Assembly: GCF_965221685.1 (NCBI RefSeq) | Contig: NZ_OZ244907.1 | Length of the DNA: 64,000 nt | Origin: Palauibacter sp022826685 | Lineage (GTDB): Bacteria; Gemmatimonadota; Gemmatimonadetes; Palauibacterales; Palauibacteraceae | Strand: one strand, 5' to 3' | Shown: piece by piece, positions 44,880-53,224 of the stretch | Position numbering within the stretch: the stretch's first letter is position 1 | How the letters are laid out: each line of letters starts with the position of its first letter | Notes under the pieces: generated by a model | The model's database searches: none | Seen by the model: only the letters and a program-made list of their open reading frames with translations | Told to the model about the DNA's origin: nothing | Translations under genes and position numbers: made by a program

Positions 44880-47494
44880 GCCGGTCGCGAAGAGGCACGC
44901 CCGTCGTTTCGGCGTGCGTGTTGGCGCTCGTCATCCTCACGGCTGCGGCGTGCGGCGACGAAGCCACGGCGCCGCCCACGGCGACCCCCAACCGCCGGCC
45001 GACGCCGACGAGCACGATCCCGCCGCAGGAACTGGCGGCCGGCGACACGCTCACGGTGGATGCGGGGGCCTATTTCACGGATCCGGACGGGGACGCCCTG
45101 ACGTTCTCGGCCGAGACCTCCGACGCCGCCGTCGCCTCCGTCTCGCTTTCGGACGCCGCCGTCACCGTCGTCGGCGTCGCGCCGGGAGAGGCGCGGGTCA
45201 CGATCCGGGCGCGCGATCCCGGGGCGCTGCAGGCCCGGCTGGAGTTCAGGGTCCTCGTGCCCGAGCTCGTGACGGCGGACCACGTCGTGCTCCAGGCGCT
45301 CTACGAAGCGACGGGAGGCGAGGGCTGGACCCACGACGACAACTGGCTGTCGGGGCGGCCGCTCGATACGTGGTACGGCGTCAGGGTGGACGACGACGGG
45401 CGGGTGACGGATCTCGACCTCGAATTCAACGGGCTCCGAGGCCATCTCCCCGCGGAGCTCGGAGACCTGGACCGGCTCCATACCCTCACACTGTCACGAA
45501 ACGAACTCGAGGGGACCATCCCGGCGGAGCTGGGGCGACTGCCGATCCTCCTCCTCCTGAACCTCAGCGACAACCGTTTCAACGGCGAGATCCCGCCGTG
45601 GCTCGGCAACTTCAGCTACATGGATCAACTGGATCTCAGCCGCAACGGATTCGAGGGGCCGATCCCGGCCGCGCTTGGCAACCTCCGTGCAATGCGTCTG
45701 CTGGACCTGAGCGACAACGACCTCACGGGACCCATCCCGTCGGAACTGGGGGACCTCTCCGCGCTCGAGGTCCTGCTGTTCATGCGCAACGACCTCGAGG
45801 GGCCGGTGCCGGAGACGTTCGGGCGCCTGGCGGCGCTGCGCTTTCTCAATCTGACGGGGAACGCCGGACTGTCCGGCCCCCTGCCGGCATCGCTGACGGA
45901 GCTTTTCTCGCTCAGCGAACTTCATGTGGGCGGTACGGCCCTCTGCGCCCCCGCCGAGCGCGCGTTTGCAGACTGGCTGGAGGAGCTGCGCAGACATCGC
46001 GTCTCCCCCTGTGGGCACGATGGCACCGTGCTCCTGACCCAGGCGGTCCAGTCCGCGGGCTTTCCCGTGCCGCTCGTCGCCGGCGACTCGGCGCTTCTCC
46101 GCGTGTTCCTGACGGCGCCCGAAGGTTCGGCTGTCGACTTCCCGAGCGTCCGGGCCCGGTTCTACGTGGACGACGCGGAAGTGCACATCGCCGACATCCC
46201 CGCACAATCAAACCCTGTGCCGGTCGAGGTCGACGAGGGTTCGCTGGAGGCATCGGCCAACGCCGTCATCCCGGGGCAGGTCGTGCAGCCGGGTCTGGAG
46301 GTCGTCGTCGAGACGGACCCGGACGCGACGCTCGATCCGGCGCTCGGACTCACGCGGCGCATCCCCGAAACCGGCCGTCTTCCGGTGGACGTTCGGCGGA
46401 TGCCCACGTTCGATGTCACGGTGGTGCCGTTCCTGTATGCTCCCAATCCGGACCGGTCGATCGTCGACATCGTCCAGAATCTGACCCCGGAGCACGAGCT
46501 GCTCTGGGAAACGCGTACGTTCCTGCCGATCGGAGATTTCTCCCTCACCAGGCACGAACCGGTCACGACATCTTCCAGAAACCAGGGCACCCTGCTCGGC
46601 GAGACGGCCGCAATTCGTGCCGCGGAAGGGGGGACCGGGTACTACATGGGGACGATGGCGAACAGCGACGGAGGCGGCCTGGGCCAAAACCCCGGGTTCG
46701 TGACGTTCTCGGACCCCCGTGCCGACATCATCGCGCACGAGTTCGGGCACAACCTGAGCCTCAGCCACGCCCCGTGTAACGCATACGGCGTCGATCCCTG
46801 GTATCCCGTCCCCGGCGGGCTGATCGGCGCGTGGGGCTACGATTTTCGGGACGGCGGGAGGCTCGTTCCGCCGGACTCCCCGGATCTCATGGGATACTGT
46901 CCGCCCTTACACTGGATCGGGGACTACCACTTCTTCAACGCGATGCGCCGCCGGATGCGGACGGAAGGCGCGGCTGCCGCCGGGGATGCGGCGCTGGCCA
47001 GGGGTGACCGCATGCTCCTGCTCTGGGGCGGCATCGACAACGCGGGGGTTCCGTACCTGGAGCCGGCCTTCATCGTCGACGCTCCACCGGCGCTACCGGG
47101 GTCCGAAGGCGAATACACGATCCGCGGGAGCGACGCGGCGGGCCGGGACCTCTTCGAGTTGCACTTCGAAATGCCCCGGATCGGAGACGGGGACGGAGCG
47201 TCGAGCTTCGCCTTCGCGCTGCCGGTTCGGTCCGGGTGGGCTGAGGGACTGGCGAGCCTCACCCTCTCGGGGCCCGGCGGATCGGCCACGCTGGACGACG
47301 AGAGTGGCCGGACCGCGGCGCTCGCGCTGGATCCGGTGAGCGGCCGCGTCCGCGCCCTCCTCCGCGAGGTACCGCCCGCCGCCCTCGCAGCCGCTTCACT
47401 GGCTCACGGCGTGGCCGAGGCGCTGTCCCTCGATCCCGACCTGCAGGTACAGATCAGCCGCGGGATCCCGGACCCCGCGGATTGGGACCGCTAG
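44876..47494 (+). CDS. leucine-rich-repeat zinc-metalloprotease lipoprotein, copy 2 (intact)
   Basis: An 872-residue exported, probably lipid-anchored protein. The signal ends in lipobox LTAAACGD near residue 25. A cadherin/Ig-like domain spans about 45-125 and LRRs about 140-330 (LDLEFNGLRGHLPAELGDLD, LNLSDNRFNGEIPPWLGNFS). A beta-rich region carries RVVQPGLEVVVETDPDATLD. The protease domain has HEFGHNLSLSHAPC near residue 620, matching HExxHxxxxxH, and Met-turn LMGYC near 670, as in metzincin-type peptidases. The LRRs suggest a binding surface that presents targets to the protease. ATG 44876 overlaps the truncated pseudogene end. Confidence 0.88.
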   Translation: MSRSRRGTPVVSACVLALVILTAAACGDEATAPPTATPNRRPTPTSTIPPQELAAGDTLTVDAGAYFTDPDGDALTFSAETSDAAVASVSLSDAAVTVVGVAPGEARVTIRARDPGALQARLEFRVLVPELVTADHVVLQALYEATGGEGWTHDDNWLSGRPLDTWYGVRVDDDGRVTDLDLEFNGLRGHLPAELGDLDRLHTLTLSRNELEGTIPAELGRLPILLLLNLSDNRFNGEIPPWLGNFSYMDQLDLSRNGFEGPIPAALGNLRAMRLLDLSDNDLTGPIPSELGDLSALEVLLFMRNDLEGPVPETFGRLAALRFLNLTGNAGLSGPLPASLTELFSLSELHVGGTALCAPAERAFADWLEELRRHRVSPCGHDGTVLLTQAVQSAGFPVPLVAGDSALLRVFLTAPEGSAVDFPSVRARFYVDDAEVHIADIPAQSNPVPVEVDEGSLEASANAVIPGQVVQPGLEVVVETDPDATLDPALGLTRRIPETGRLPVDVRRMPTFDVTVVPFLYAPNPDRSIVDIVQNLTPEHELLWETRTFLPIGDFSLTRHEPVTTSSRNQGTLLGETAAIRAAEGGTGYYMGTMANSDGGGLGQNPGFVTFSDPRADIIAHEFGHNLSLSHAPCNAYGVDPWYPVPGGLIGAWGYDFRDGGRLVPPDSPDLMGYCPPLHWIGDYHFFNAMRRRMRTEGAAAAGDAALARGDRMLLLWGGIDNAGVPYLEPAFIVDAPPALPGSEGEYTIRGSDAAGRDLFELHFEMPRIGDGDGASSFAFALPVRSGWAEGLASLTLSGPGGSATLDDESGRTAALALDPVSGRVRALLREVPPAALAAASLAHGVAEALSLDPDLQVQISRGIPDPADWDR

Positions 47495-47518
47495 TGTCGG
47501 ACCGCGGCTGACCCGCCG

Positions 47519-48241
47519 CTAACGCCCTTCCCGGTCGCGCAGGTCGGCCAGCGCGTCGGTGTCGATCGCATCTCGAAGCTCGTGAAGCTCGTCGATCGTC
47601 ACGTCCCGTGCGTCCAGCACGACGACGAAGCGACTCTCGACGAACCAGGTGAACTCCGCGCGGCCGCGGTCGCCGCGGGTGCGGCGGAACTCCTCCATGG
47701 CCGGATAGCCTTCGTATTCGATCGTGCGCGCCCACCCCCGGTCGCTCTCCTCGTCGACCGAGAGATCGAGCCACTCCACGAAGCCCTCCGAACCGATGAC
47801 CGGCATCGCGCCGATGTCGGCGATGGAGACCTCGACCTCGGCCCCGCTCCTCCCCTCGTACTCGGCCTCGGCCACGGACATGTGGAACCCCAGAGCGCCG
47901 CCCGTCGCCCCCTCGCGCGAGGTCCGCCTCAGATTCCCCGCCCGCTCGGGCAGAAAATCATAGAACTCGCGGAAGTGGATCGGCTGATCGACCAGCGTTT
48001 CGCCGCCCAGTTCTTCGGCGAAGTCGGACATGTGCTCGCCGATCTCCTCCAGCGCGTCGGTGATGCTCTCCGCGATGTCGTCGGCGGCATCGCGCAGATC
48101 TTCCCGCACTTCCTCCGCTTCGTCCCGAGCCTCGGCGTCGTCGATGACGATGCAGCCCGCCGACGTGAGGCCGCAGAAGAGGGCGCCCGCGAGGGCGATC
48201 CGCCGCGTGGGACGGTCGAGAGAGCGACGATTCCAAGACAT
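47519..48241 (-). CDS. hypothetical lipoprotein
   Basis: A 240-residue exported protein. The signal carries lipobox LTSAGC near residue 30. A strongly acidic helix follows (DDAEARDEAEEVREDLRDAA), then an alpha/beta domain with FVEWLDLSVDEESDRGWART and the C-terminal LDARDVTIDELHELRDAIDT. No known family. It converges on LRR copy 2 with 24 bases between the stops. Its 3' end was copied into 44378-44492, so it predates the duplication. Its 5' side diverges from the sugar operon. Confidence 0.8.
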   Translation of the reverse strand: MSWNRRSLDRPTRRIALAGALFCGLTSAGCIVIDDAEARDEAEEVREDLRDAADDIAESITDALEEIGEHMSDFAEELGGETLVDQPIHFREFYDFLPERAGNLRRTSREGATGGALGFHMSVAEAEYEGRSGAEVEVSIADIGAMPVIGSEGFVEWLDLSVDEESDRGWARTIEYEGYPAMEEFRRTRGDRGRAEFTWFVESRFVVVLDARDVTIDELHELRDAIDTDALADLRDREGR

Positions 48242-48381
48242 CTCTTCCTCCAGACGCTGAACGCATGGTTTTCAGGGGCCTGTGCGCGTCTACGCGCCTG
48301 GCCGGCGGGAAGTGTCAGACGGCTCTGCCGCGAGGCCCCGCGCGGCGGTGCCGGAGCCGTCGGGCCGTTGACCGGCGCGGC

Positions 48382-50712
48382 ATGCGGTTCGATGCTGTTC
48401 CGATGAACGCCCCCCCGTCCCGTCCCGCCGCTTCCCCCCGGGCTCGCATCGCGGCGCTGGAGCGCGAGGACAAGTGGTTTCTGGGGGGGCTGGACGGCGT
48501 GGTGTGGGCGCCGCCGTTTCCGCAGTGGCTGCACCGGCCGGGGTTCTGGGATCCGGTTCACCTGCTGCAGCAAGAGGTCGGCCCGGGGTTCTCGGTGGCC
48601 CTCGTGGGCGGGGACGGGGCGGAATTCCCGCTCCGAGGTGGTACCGGCGGCCCGGACGGTCGCGAGCCGACGCCGCGCCGGTGGCGGCCCGGGCGGCTGG
48701 TCGCCACGTGGTCGGACGAGCGCGGCCTCACCTTCGAGGAGCGCCGCCAGGTGCTGCCGGGCGGCATTCTGGAATCTTCATGGCACGTCCCGGCCGGACT
48801 CGAGGGCTATGTCGTCGGCTTCACCGCGCAGCCGGCGGACGCGGCGGACGGAGTGGAACCCACGACGGACGGGGTGGGCTGGACGCGGACCGTCTCGGAC
48901 CGGCGCGGGCAGGAACTGGTCCTGCGCATGGAACTCGCGGGCTCCGTTTCGCCCGTTTGGCGGCGCATCGTGCCGTCCGAGGGGCGCGCCGCGCCCGAGT
49001 GGAGGCATTCGCCCTTCACGGAAGGCGGCGGTGCCCCGGGGAACGCCGCGGCCCCAAGTGCCGGCCCCGCGCCCGGCCCGAATTCCGACCCGGGAGAACA
49101 CCGTTACGGGTGGATCTGGATCGCCGTCGCGCTTCGGCTCGGAGGAATCGACGACGGCGGCCCCCCGACCTTCCGTCTGACCCTCCGCCTCCGGGGCGCC
49201 GAAGCTCGGGGCGCGGCCCCGACATCCGGGACAGCCCCCACCGACAACCCCTCGGCGGTCTCGGACCGCAAGCCCCCGACGGCCTCCGCCTGGGAGTCCT
49301 TCTTCGGCGGTTTTCCGCATTTCGAGAGCGGCGACCCGTATCTCGACCGCTATTTCGACTATCGCATCTATGGCCTCGGCCTGAACCGCATCGAGGGTCG
49401 GTGGGGCCCGGTTCGGCATCCCGCCATCGCCGAGGGCCCGGAGTACTTCCACGTGCCGATCGCCTACAGCGCTCAGTGCCACATGATGGAGATGCGCTGG
49501 CGGAAGGGCGGACGGGAGGCGTGGGGCTCTCTCCTGAACTTCGTCGACAACCGGAAGCCCGACGGCTCCTTCCACGGGCGCCTCTATCCCGAGCGCCTCG
49601 AGGGAACCGATTTCTACCACGCCAACTGGGGCGACGCGCTGCTCGCGGTCGATGACATGCACCCCGATGCGGCGGCGCTGGCCCGCTGCTACGAGGGGCT
49701 GTCGCTCTACGCGCGCTGGCTGACGGCGGAGCGCGACCCCGAGGCGTCCGGCATGTTCACCGTCACGAACCACTTCGAGACGGGACAGGAGTACATGTCG
49801 CGCTACATGGCCGTGGACGGGGAGGCCGACGTGGCGGGGTGGAGTCCCCGGCTCCGCCTCAAGGGGATCGACGTCACCGTGTACGCGCACCAGTTGTTCC
49901 GCGCGCTCGGCTCGGTGGCGCGCCGCCTGCAGCGGCCGGGTGACGAGGCCGAGTGGCGTGGACTCGCGGACCGGTGCTGGAAGGCGATCGACGAACGCAT
50001 GTGGTCGACGACGGCCGGGCTGTTCACGGACGTGGACGGACGCACCGGCGAGCGTACCGGCGTGAAGGCCGCGGTTGGGTTTTATCCACTGCTCACCGGC
50101 CGCATGGATGGGGTCCGCCTCGCAGCCCTGCTCGACCACCTCGAGGATCCCCGGACGTTCGGCACGCGTTTTCCGCTGCCTTCGTCGAGCGTGGACGATC
50201 CGCGATTCTCGGCGGAGGGCATCTGGCGGGGGAAGCGCCGCAACTGCCCGTGGAACGGACGAGTCTGGCCGATGACGACGAGCCACGTGATCGAGGGCCT
50301 GCTGCGCTGCTGGCGTGGCGGGAGCGCGCGGGCCGGCGCGCTGGCGGCGGACATGCTCAACCGCTTCGCGCGCATGATGTTCACCGACGGCGACCCCTCG
50401 CGTCCCAACTGCTTCGAGCATTACAACCCGCACACGGGCCGCGCGTGCCATTTCCGGGGCATCGACGACTACCAGCACTCGTGGATCCTCGATCTGCTGG
50501 CGCGCGGATTCGCCGGGCTTCACGTGGACGCGTCGGGCATCGAGGTGCGGCCGCTGCCGGGCGGTCCCGAGCGCGTGTCGCTGGGACCCGTCGTCGCCCG
50601 GGGCCGGGAGCTGCACGTCGACGTGGAGCCCGAAGGGGTGAGCGTCACGGTGGACGGCGAGCGGTTCGACGGGCCGCGTGGCGAGGCCCTGCGGGTGCCG
50701 TGGGCCCCGTGA
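48382..50712 (+). CDS. (alpha/alpha)6-barrel glycosidase, trehalase/GH63-like
   Basis: A 776-residue protein without a signal peptide, so probably cytoplasmic. The N-terminal 270 residues look like a beta-sandwich, interrupted by a Pro/Ala/Gly-rich stretch (about 215-235). The rest is a six-hairpin barrel with EGPEYFHVPIAYSAQCHMME, YHANWGDALLAVDDMHPDA, RNCPWNGRVWPMTTSHVIEG and FEHYNPHTGRACHFRGIDDY, typical of MGH1/GH63-like enzymes. The substrate is unknown; the operon suggests an oligosaccharide imported by the adjacent ABC system. ATG 48382 is chosen; ATG 48403 is an alternative. It ends in a GTGA overlap with the ABC ATPase. Confidence 0.8.
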   Translation: MRFDAVPMNAPPSRPAASPRARIAALEREDKWFLGGLDGVVWAPPFPQWLHRPGFWDPVHLLQQEVGPGFSVALVGGDGAEFPLRGGTGGPDGREPTPRRWRPGRLVATWSDERGLTFEERRQVLPGGILESSWHVPAGLEGYVVGFTAQPADAADGVEPTTDGVGWTRTVSDRRGQELVLRMELAGSVSPVWRRIVPSEGRAAPEWRHSPFTEGGGAPGNAAAPSAGPAPGPNSDPGEHRYGWIWIAVALRLGGIDDGGPPTFRLTLRLRGAEARGAAPTSGTAPTDNPSAVSDRKPPTASAWESFFGGFPHFESGDPYLDRYFDYRIYGLGLNRIEGRWGPVRHPAIAEGPEYFHVPIAYSAQCHMMEMRWRKGGREAWGSLLNFVDNRKPDGSFHGRLYPERLEGTDFYHANWGDALLAVDDMHPDAAALARCYEGLSLYARWLTAERDPEASGMFTVTNHFETGQEYMSRYMAVDGEADVAGWSPRLRLKGIDVTVYAHQLFRALGSVARRLQRPGDEAEWRGLADRCWKAIDERMWSTTAGLFTDVDGRTGERTGVKAAVGFYPLLTGRMDGVRLAALLDHLEDPRTFGTRFPLPSSSVDDPRFSAEGIWRGKRRNCPWNGRVWPMTTSHVIEGLLRCWRGGSARAGALAADMLNRFARMMFTDGDPSRPNCFEHYNPHTGRACHFRGIDDYQHSWILDLLARGFAGLHVDASGIEVRPLPGGPERVSLGPVVARGRELHVDVEPEGVSVTVDGERFDGPRGEALRVPWAP

Positions 50713-51851
50713 GCCGGGCTCCGCAGGGCGTCGAACTGCGCGACGTGGAGAAGCGGTACGGCGAGGTCACGGCCGTCCGGGCGCTCGACCTCGAGGTCCG
50801 GCCCGGGGAGTTGATGGTGCTGGTGGGCCCGTCCGGGTGCGGCAAGAGCACGCTGTTGCGCCTCATCGCCGGGCTCATCGAACCCACGGCGGGGGAGGTG
50901 TGGATCGGGGGACGGCGGGTGGACGACATCGAACCGGGCGCCCGCGATGTGGCGATGGTGTTCCAGAGCTACGCGCTCTACCCGCACATGACGGTGGCCG
51001 GGAACCTGGGCTTCGGCCTGCGCGTGCGCGGGACTCCGCGAACCGAGATCGAGCGGCGCGTTGCGGAGGCCGCAGCCGCACTCGGGCTCGCCGAACTGTT
51101 GTCGCGGAAACCCGGCGAGCTGTCCGGGGGACAGCGTCAGCGGGTGGCCCTGGGACGAGCGATGGTCCGCGATCCGGGCGTGTTCCTGTTCGACGAGCCG
51201 CTTTCGAACCTCGACGCCGAGTTGCGCTTGCGGACCCGGGACGAGATCGCCGCCCTGCACCGGCGCCTCGGCACGACGATGATCTTCGTGACGCACGACC
51301 AGGTGGAAGCGCTGTCGCTGGGCCAGCGGGTCGCGGTCATGGATCAGGGCCGGCTCCACCAGGTGGGCACGCCGGAGGAGGTCTACCGCCGCCCGGCCAA
51401 CCTGTTCGTAGCCGGGTTCGTGGGGTCGCCGCCCATCAACCTCATCGCCCTGACCCGCGACGATGCGGGGCGCCTCGCGGGCGGCCCGTTCGCGCTCCAG
51501 GCGTCGTCGGGGGTCGACCGGGCCACGCTCGGCGTGCGGCCGGAGGATCTGGCCGTCGCGAGGACGAGTGAGGGCGACGGCGAAGCGCGCGCCGGGGATC
51601 GCGGTTCGGGCGAAGCGGGCGACTTCCGGGCCGGCGTGCTCCGCGTCGAGGCGCTGGGCAGCGAGCAGCGGGTGCACCTGGACGGCCCCGGCGACGCGGC
51701 CTGGGTGGCGCGCGCCGCGCCCGCGCTGCGGGTCGACCCGGGCGACCGCGTGAGCGTCTCCGTCGCGTGGGACCGCAGCCACCTGTTCGGTCCGGACGGC
51801 CGCCGCGAGGAGGCCGCACCGCGACCCATGCCGCGTCCGGGATCGGGATGA
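50709..51851 (+). CDS. sugar ABC transporter ATP-binding protein (MalK/UgpC type)
   Basis: A 380-residue cytoplasmic ATPase energising the permease pair downstream. It has Walker A GPSGCGKSTLLRLIAG near residue 40, Q-loop VFQSYALYPHMTV, signature LSGGQRQRVALGRAMV, Walker B VFLFDEPLSNLDAELR and H-loop VTHDQVEALSL. The C-terminal TOBE/OB region (from about 240) contains LGVRPEDLAVA and an acidic low-complexity insert. GTG 50709 overlaps the glycosidase stop. It overlaps the binding-protein ATG as ATGA. Confidence 0.95.
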   Translation: MSRAPQGVELRDVEKRYGEVTAVRALDLEVRPGELMVLVGPSGCGKSTLLRLIAGLIEPTAGEVWIGGRRVDDIEPGARDVAMVFQSYALYPHMTVAGNLGFGLRVRGTPRTEIERRVAEAAAALGLAELLSRKPGELSGGQRQRVALGRAMVRDPGVFLFDEPLSNLDAELRLRTRDEIAALHRRLGTTMIFVTHDQVEALSLGQRVAVMDQGRLHQVGTPEEVYRRPANLFVAGFVGSPPINLIALTRDDAGRLAGGPFALQASSGVDRATLGVRPEDLAVARTSEGDGEARAGDRGSGEAGDFRAGVLRVEALGSEQRVHLDGPGDAAWVARAAPALRVDPGDRVSVSVAWDRSHLFGPDGRREEAAPRPMPRPGSG

Positions 51852-53224
51852 CGAACTCGCCGCCGCGCCCGCGCCGGTCCCTTTGCGCTCCCACCGGCGG
51901 CGCCAAAGCCGTCGTCTTCGCCGTCGTCTCCCTGGCGGCCGCCTGCGCCTCGGGCGAATCCGATACCGCCCTGCGCGTGGCCCTCTGGGCCGGAGGCCAC
52001 GAACTGGAGATCGAACGGCAGGTGGCCGACCGCTACGAAGCGCTGCACCCCGGCGTGCGGGTCGTGCTCGAATCCGCCCCCAACGGATACGAGGAGCGGC
52101 TGCTGACCTCGATCGCGGCGGGGCGTCCACCCGACGTCTACCTGATGGACTCGCCCGACATCCCCACCTTCGTGGAGCGCGGGCTGGCGCTGGACCTCGC
52201 GCCATACCGGGAGGCGCTCGGCTTCCGGCCGGACAGCGTGTTCGGGCAGGTAGCGGACGCGTTTCGCCGGGGCCAGTCCATGTTCGCGCTGCCGAAGGAC
52301 TTCACGCCGATGGTCCTGTACGCGAACCGGAGCCTGCTCGCTGCCGCGGGCGTCGAGAACCTTCTGCCGGTGGCGCCGTCGCCCACCGCGCCCCCGGTAG
52401 TCGCGCCCCTGGCCACGGCGCCGCCAGCCGGTTGGACCTGGACCGACTTCCGGCGTGCCGCGGAGGCCGTCGTTACGGACCCGGACGGGGACGGCCGGCC
52501 GGACGTGTTCGGGTTCGACTTCCCGCGAAACCTGTATCAGTGGGTCCCGTTCGTCTGGTCGGCGGGAGGCGACATCCTCGGGCCCGGCGGGGGCCGCGCG
52601 GCGGGGTACCTGGACGGGCCGGAAGCGCTGGAGGCGTACCGCTTCCTGACGTCGCTGGCGGAGGACGGCCTCACTCCGGGCGCGCAGTTCGTGCAGCAGG
52701 GAGACCCCGCGCGGGAGGCGCGCTTCGCATCGGGGGGACAGGCGTTCCTCCTCTCGGGCCACTGGACCCTTCCCGTCTTCCGCGATCTGGTGGAGGCGGG
52801 CGCGCTGGATCTGGCCATCGTCCCGATTCCGCACCACCCGTCGCGGGCGGCGGCGACCAGCGTGCTCTACGCATCAGGGTGGGCGGTGCCGCCCAACGCG
52901 CCGAACGTGCGGCGCGCGATCGACCTCGCCGGCTTCCTCGCCTCGCCCGAAGCCCAGCGTATCCGGGCGCGGTCGGGACTCGCCATCCCCTCGCGGATCG
53001 ATGTGGCGGCGGAGATCGCCGCGGCGGACGGCACCGGAGTCGAGGACGCGTTCATCGCGCTCGTGGCGGGCTCCCGGATGACGTGGGGGGCGCGGGTGCG
53101 CGACTTCTCCCGCATCGAGGCGCTGGCGGTGGAGATCATGGACCGCCGGCTGGTGCGCGGAGAATCCCTCGCGTCGAGCGCCTCGGACGTGGCCCGCCGC
53201 ATTGACGCGGAGTTCGAATGGTGA
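51848..53224 (+). CDS. extracellular sugar-binding lipoprotein of the ABC transporter
   Basis: A 458-residue solute-binding protein (family 1). The signal ends in lipobox SLAAAC near residue 34. Then come LRVALWAGGHELEIERQVAD, RPPDVYLMDSPDIPTFVERG, FALPKDFTPMVLYANRSLLA, GWTWTDFRRAAEAV and GWAVPPNAPNVRRAIDLAGF, the standard two-lobe layout. A Pro/Ala-rich insert (VAPSPTAPPVVAPLATAPPA) lies in the hinge-proximal region. The bound sugar is unknown. It overlaps the permease gene by seven bases. Confidence 0.92.
   Translation: MTNSPPRPRRSLCAPTGGAKAVVFAVVSLAAACASGESDTALRVALWAGGHELEIERQVADRYEALHPGVRVVLESAPNGYEERLLTSIAAGRPPDVYLMDSPDIPTFVERGLALDLAPYREALGFRPDSVFGQVADAFRRGQSMFALPKDFTPMVLYANRSLLAAAGVENLLPVAPSPTAPPVVAPLATAPPAGWTWTDFRRAAEAVVTDPDGDGRPDVFGFDFPRNLYQWVPFVWSAGGDILGPGGGRAAGYLDGPEALEAYRFLTSLAEDGLTPGAQFVQQGDPAREARFASGGQAFLLSGHWTLPVFRDLVEAGALDLAIVPIPHHPSRAAATSVLYASGWAVPPNAPNVRRAIDLAGFLASPEAQRIRARSGLAIPSRIDVAAEIAAADGTGVEDAFIALVAGSRMTWGARVRDFSRIEALAVEIMDRRLVRGESLASSASDVARRIDAEFEW

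Larger units (their letters stand above)
44485..47625. repeat. tandem duplication, unit 2 (about 3.14 kb)
   Basis: Second copy of the unit at 41356-44484, running up to the CGAAGCGA at 47626. It is 12 bases longer than unit 1; much of the net difference lies between the protease stop and the lipoprotein stop, where unit 2 has about 24 extra bases. Confidence 0.9.
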
